From contig VSPV01000055.1 of assembly GCA_009775605.1 (NCBI GenBank), forward strand, positions 1 to 15,053: a stretch of DNA of 15,053 nucleotides, in the 5' to 3' direction. Position numbers and translations under genes: made by a program. Numbering within the stretch: position 1 is the stretch's first letter; each line of letters starts with the position of its first letter. Below the pieces are notes generated by a model that made no database searches, was not told the origin of the DNA, and saw only the letters and a program-made list of their open reading frames with translations. Shown here piece after piece: positions 14,775 to 15,053 of this stretch. The DNA is from Paramuribaculum sp. (lineage in GTDB: Bacteria; Bacteroidota; Bacteroidia; Bacteroidales; Muribaculaceae).

Positions 14775-15053
14775 GAAATTATCGAAACAAAAAGATTTGT
14801 ATTCTGATTGCAGTAATGCATTAGATAAAGTGATTTCTTAAGTGAATTGTCTTAATCGTTTGATAACCAATGCTGGATATTTTTTATATGGTCTGGTCTA
14901 TTACATTTTCAGCTCTTCCCATCCTGCATGCTGAATAAATAACATGGGATACACTACAAAATTAGATAATTTTTTTTACTGGAAAGATTAAATTGGATTT
15001 TGGTGTGGGGAAAGGGGGACGATGGGATTGGAATAATTGGAATTATTGGAGGG
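14775..15053. other. AT-rich flank of the R-M island, no supported gene
   Basis: No complete gene is seen in these 279 bases. On the minus strand a -7-like TAATTTTG covers 14964-14957, about 185 bases ahead of vsr, and could drive it. Short protein-like stretches on the minus strand in two frames (14945-14901 and about 14908-14852) might be remains of a gene with a frameshift, but they are too short to name. Confidence 0.4.
15027..15053 (+). repeat. Three 9-bp tandem units at the window end
   Basis: ATTGGAATA (15027-15035), ATTGGAATT (15036-15044) and ATTGGAGGG (15045-15053) are consecutive 9-bp units sharing ATTGGA. The array runs into the window edge, so its full length is unknown. Confidence 0.4.

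Noticed and set aside
1..15053. tRNA, rRNA, CRISPR array, transposase, integrase
   Set aside because: No repeat-spacer pattern, tRNA-like cloverleaf or recombinase motifs were found on either strand.

Overview
The window looks like a chromosome segment of a gut Bacteroidales species, plausibly Muribaculaceae-like. Three things suggest this. Several genes are preceded by a TAnnTTTG -7 box, the Bacteroidetes promoter signature, and ribosome binding sites are weak or absent. The gene content is typical of the group: a BlaI/BlaR1 pair with a TonB-like tail, a DUF2520-KdsC-Maf operon, a secreted GH20 hexosaminidase and an AspT-type transporter. Bases 1-11200 are visibly GC-rich, and the last ~3.9 kb are clearly AT-richer. 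The family and species are inferred, not proven.

Layout. (1) 95-1885, plus strand: a BlaI-like repressor and a BlaR1-like M56 metallopeptidase, with a promoter and a cluster of inverted half-sites in front. (2) 1967-3100, minus: an AI-2E family membrane protein, sharing a hairpin terminator region with blaR1. (3) 3181-4242, plus: a protein of unknown role with ATP-grasp-like motifs, whose end overlaps maf by 26 bp. (4) 6679-4217, minus: four tightly overlapping genes, nitroreductase > DUF2520 Rossmann protein > KdsC-like phosphatase > Maf. (5) 6857-7174, plus: thioredoxin, divergent from the nitroreductase and ending in a strong hairpin. (6) 8933-7272, minus: an AspT/YidE-type transporter split by one in-frame TGA. 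(7) 11040-9067, minus: a secreted GH20 hexosaminidase.

(8) 14774-11215, minus: an AT-rich restriction-modification island. It holds a Vsr mismatch endonuclease, a Sau3AI/MutH-family endonuclease and a C5-cytosine methyltransferase; the last two are joined as TAA-T-ATG. The nuclease family predicts GATC as the target. By hand count GATC occurs about 16 times in the window where about 58 would be expected, while CATG, of the same composition, is common. The three genes form a coherent unit: the methyltransferase marks C in GATC, the nuclease cuts unmarked DNA, and Vsr would repair the T:G mismatches left when m5C deaminates.

No tRNA, rRNA, CRISPR array, transposase or integrase was seen. I found no clearly new system. 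The most interesting items are the Vsr + GATC-type island with genome-wide-looking GATC scarcity, the TGA-split transporter, and the operator-like half-sites ahead of blaI.
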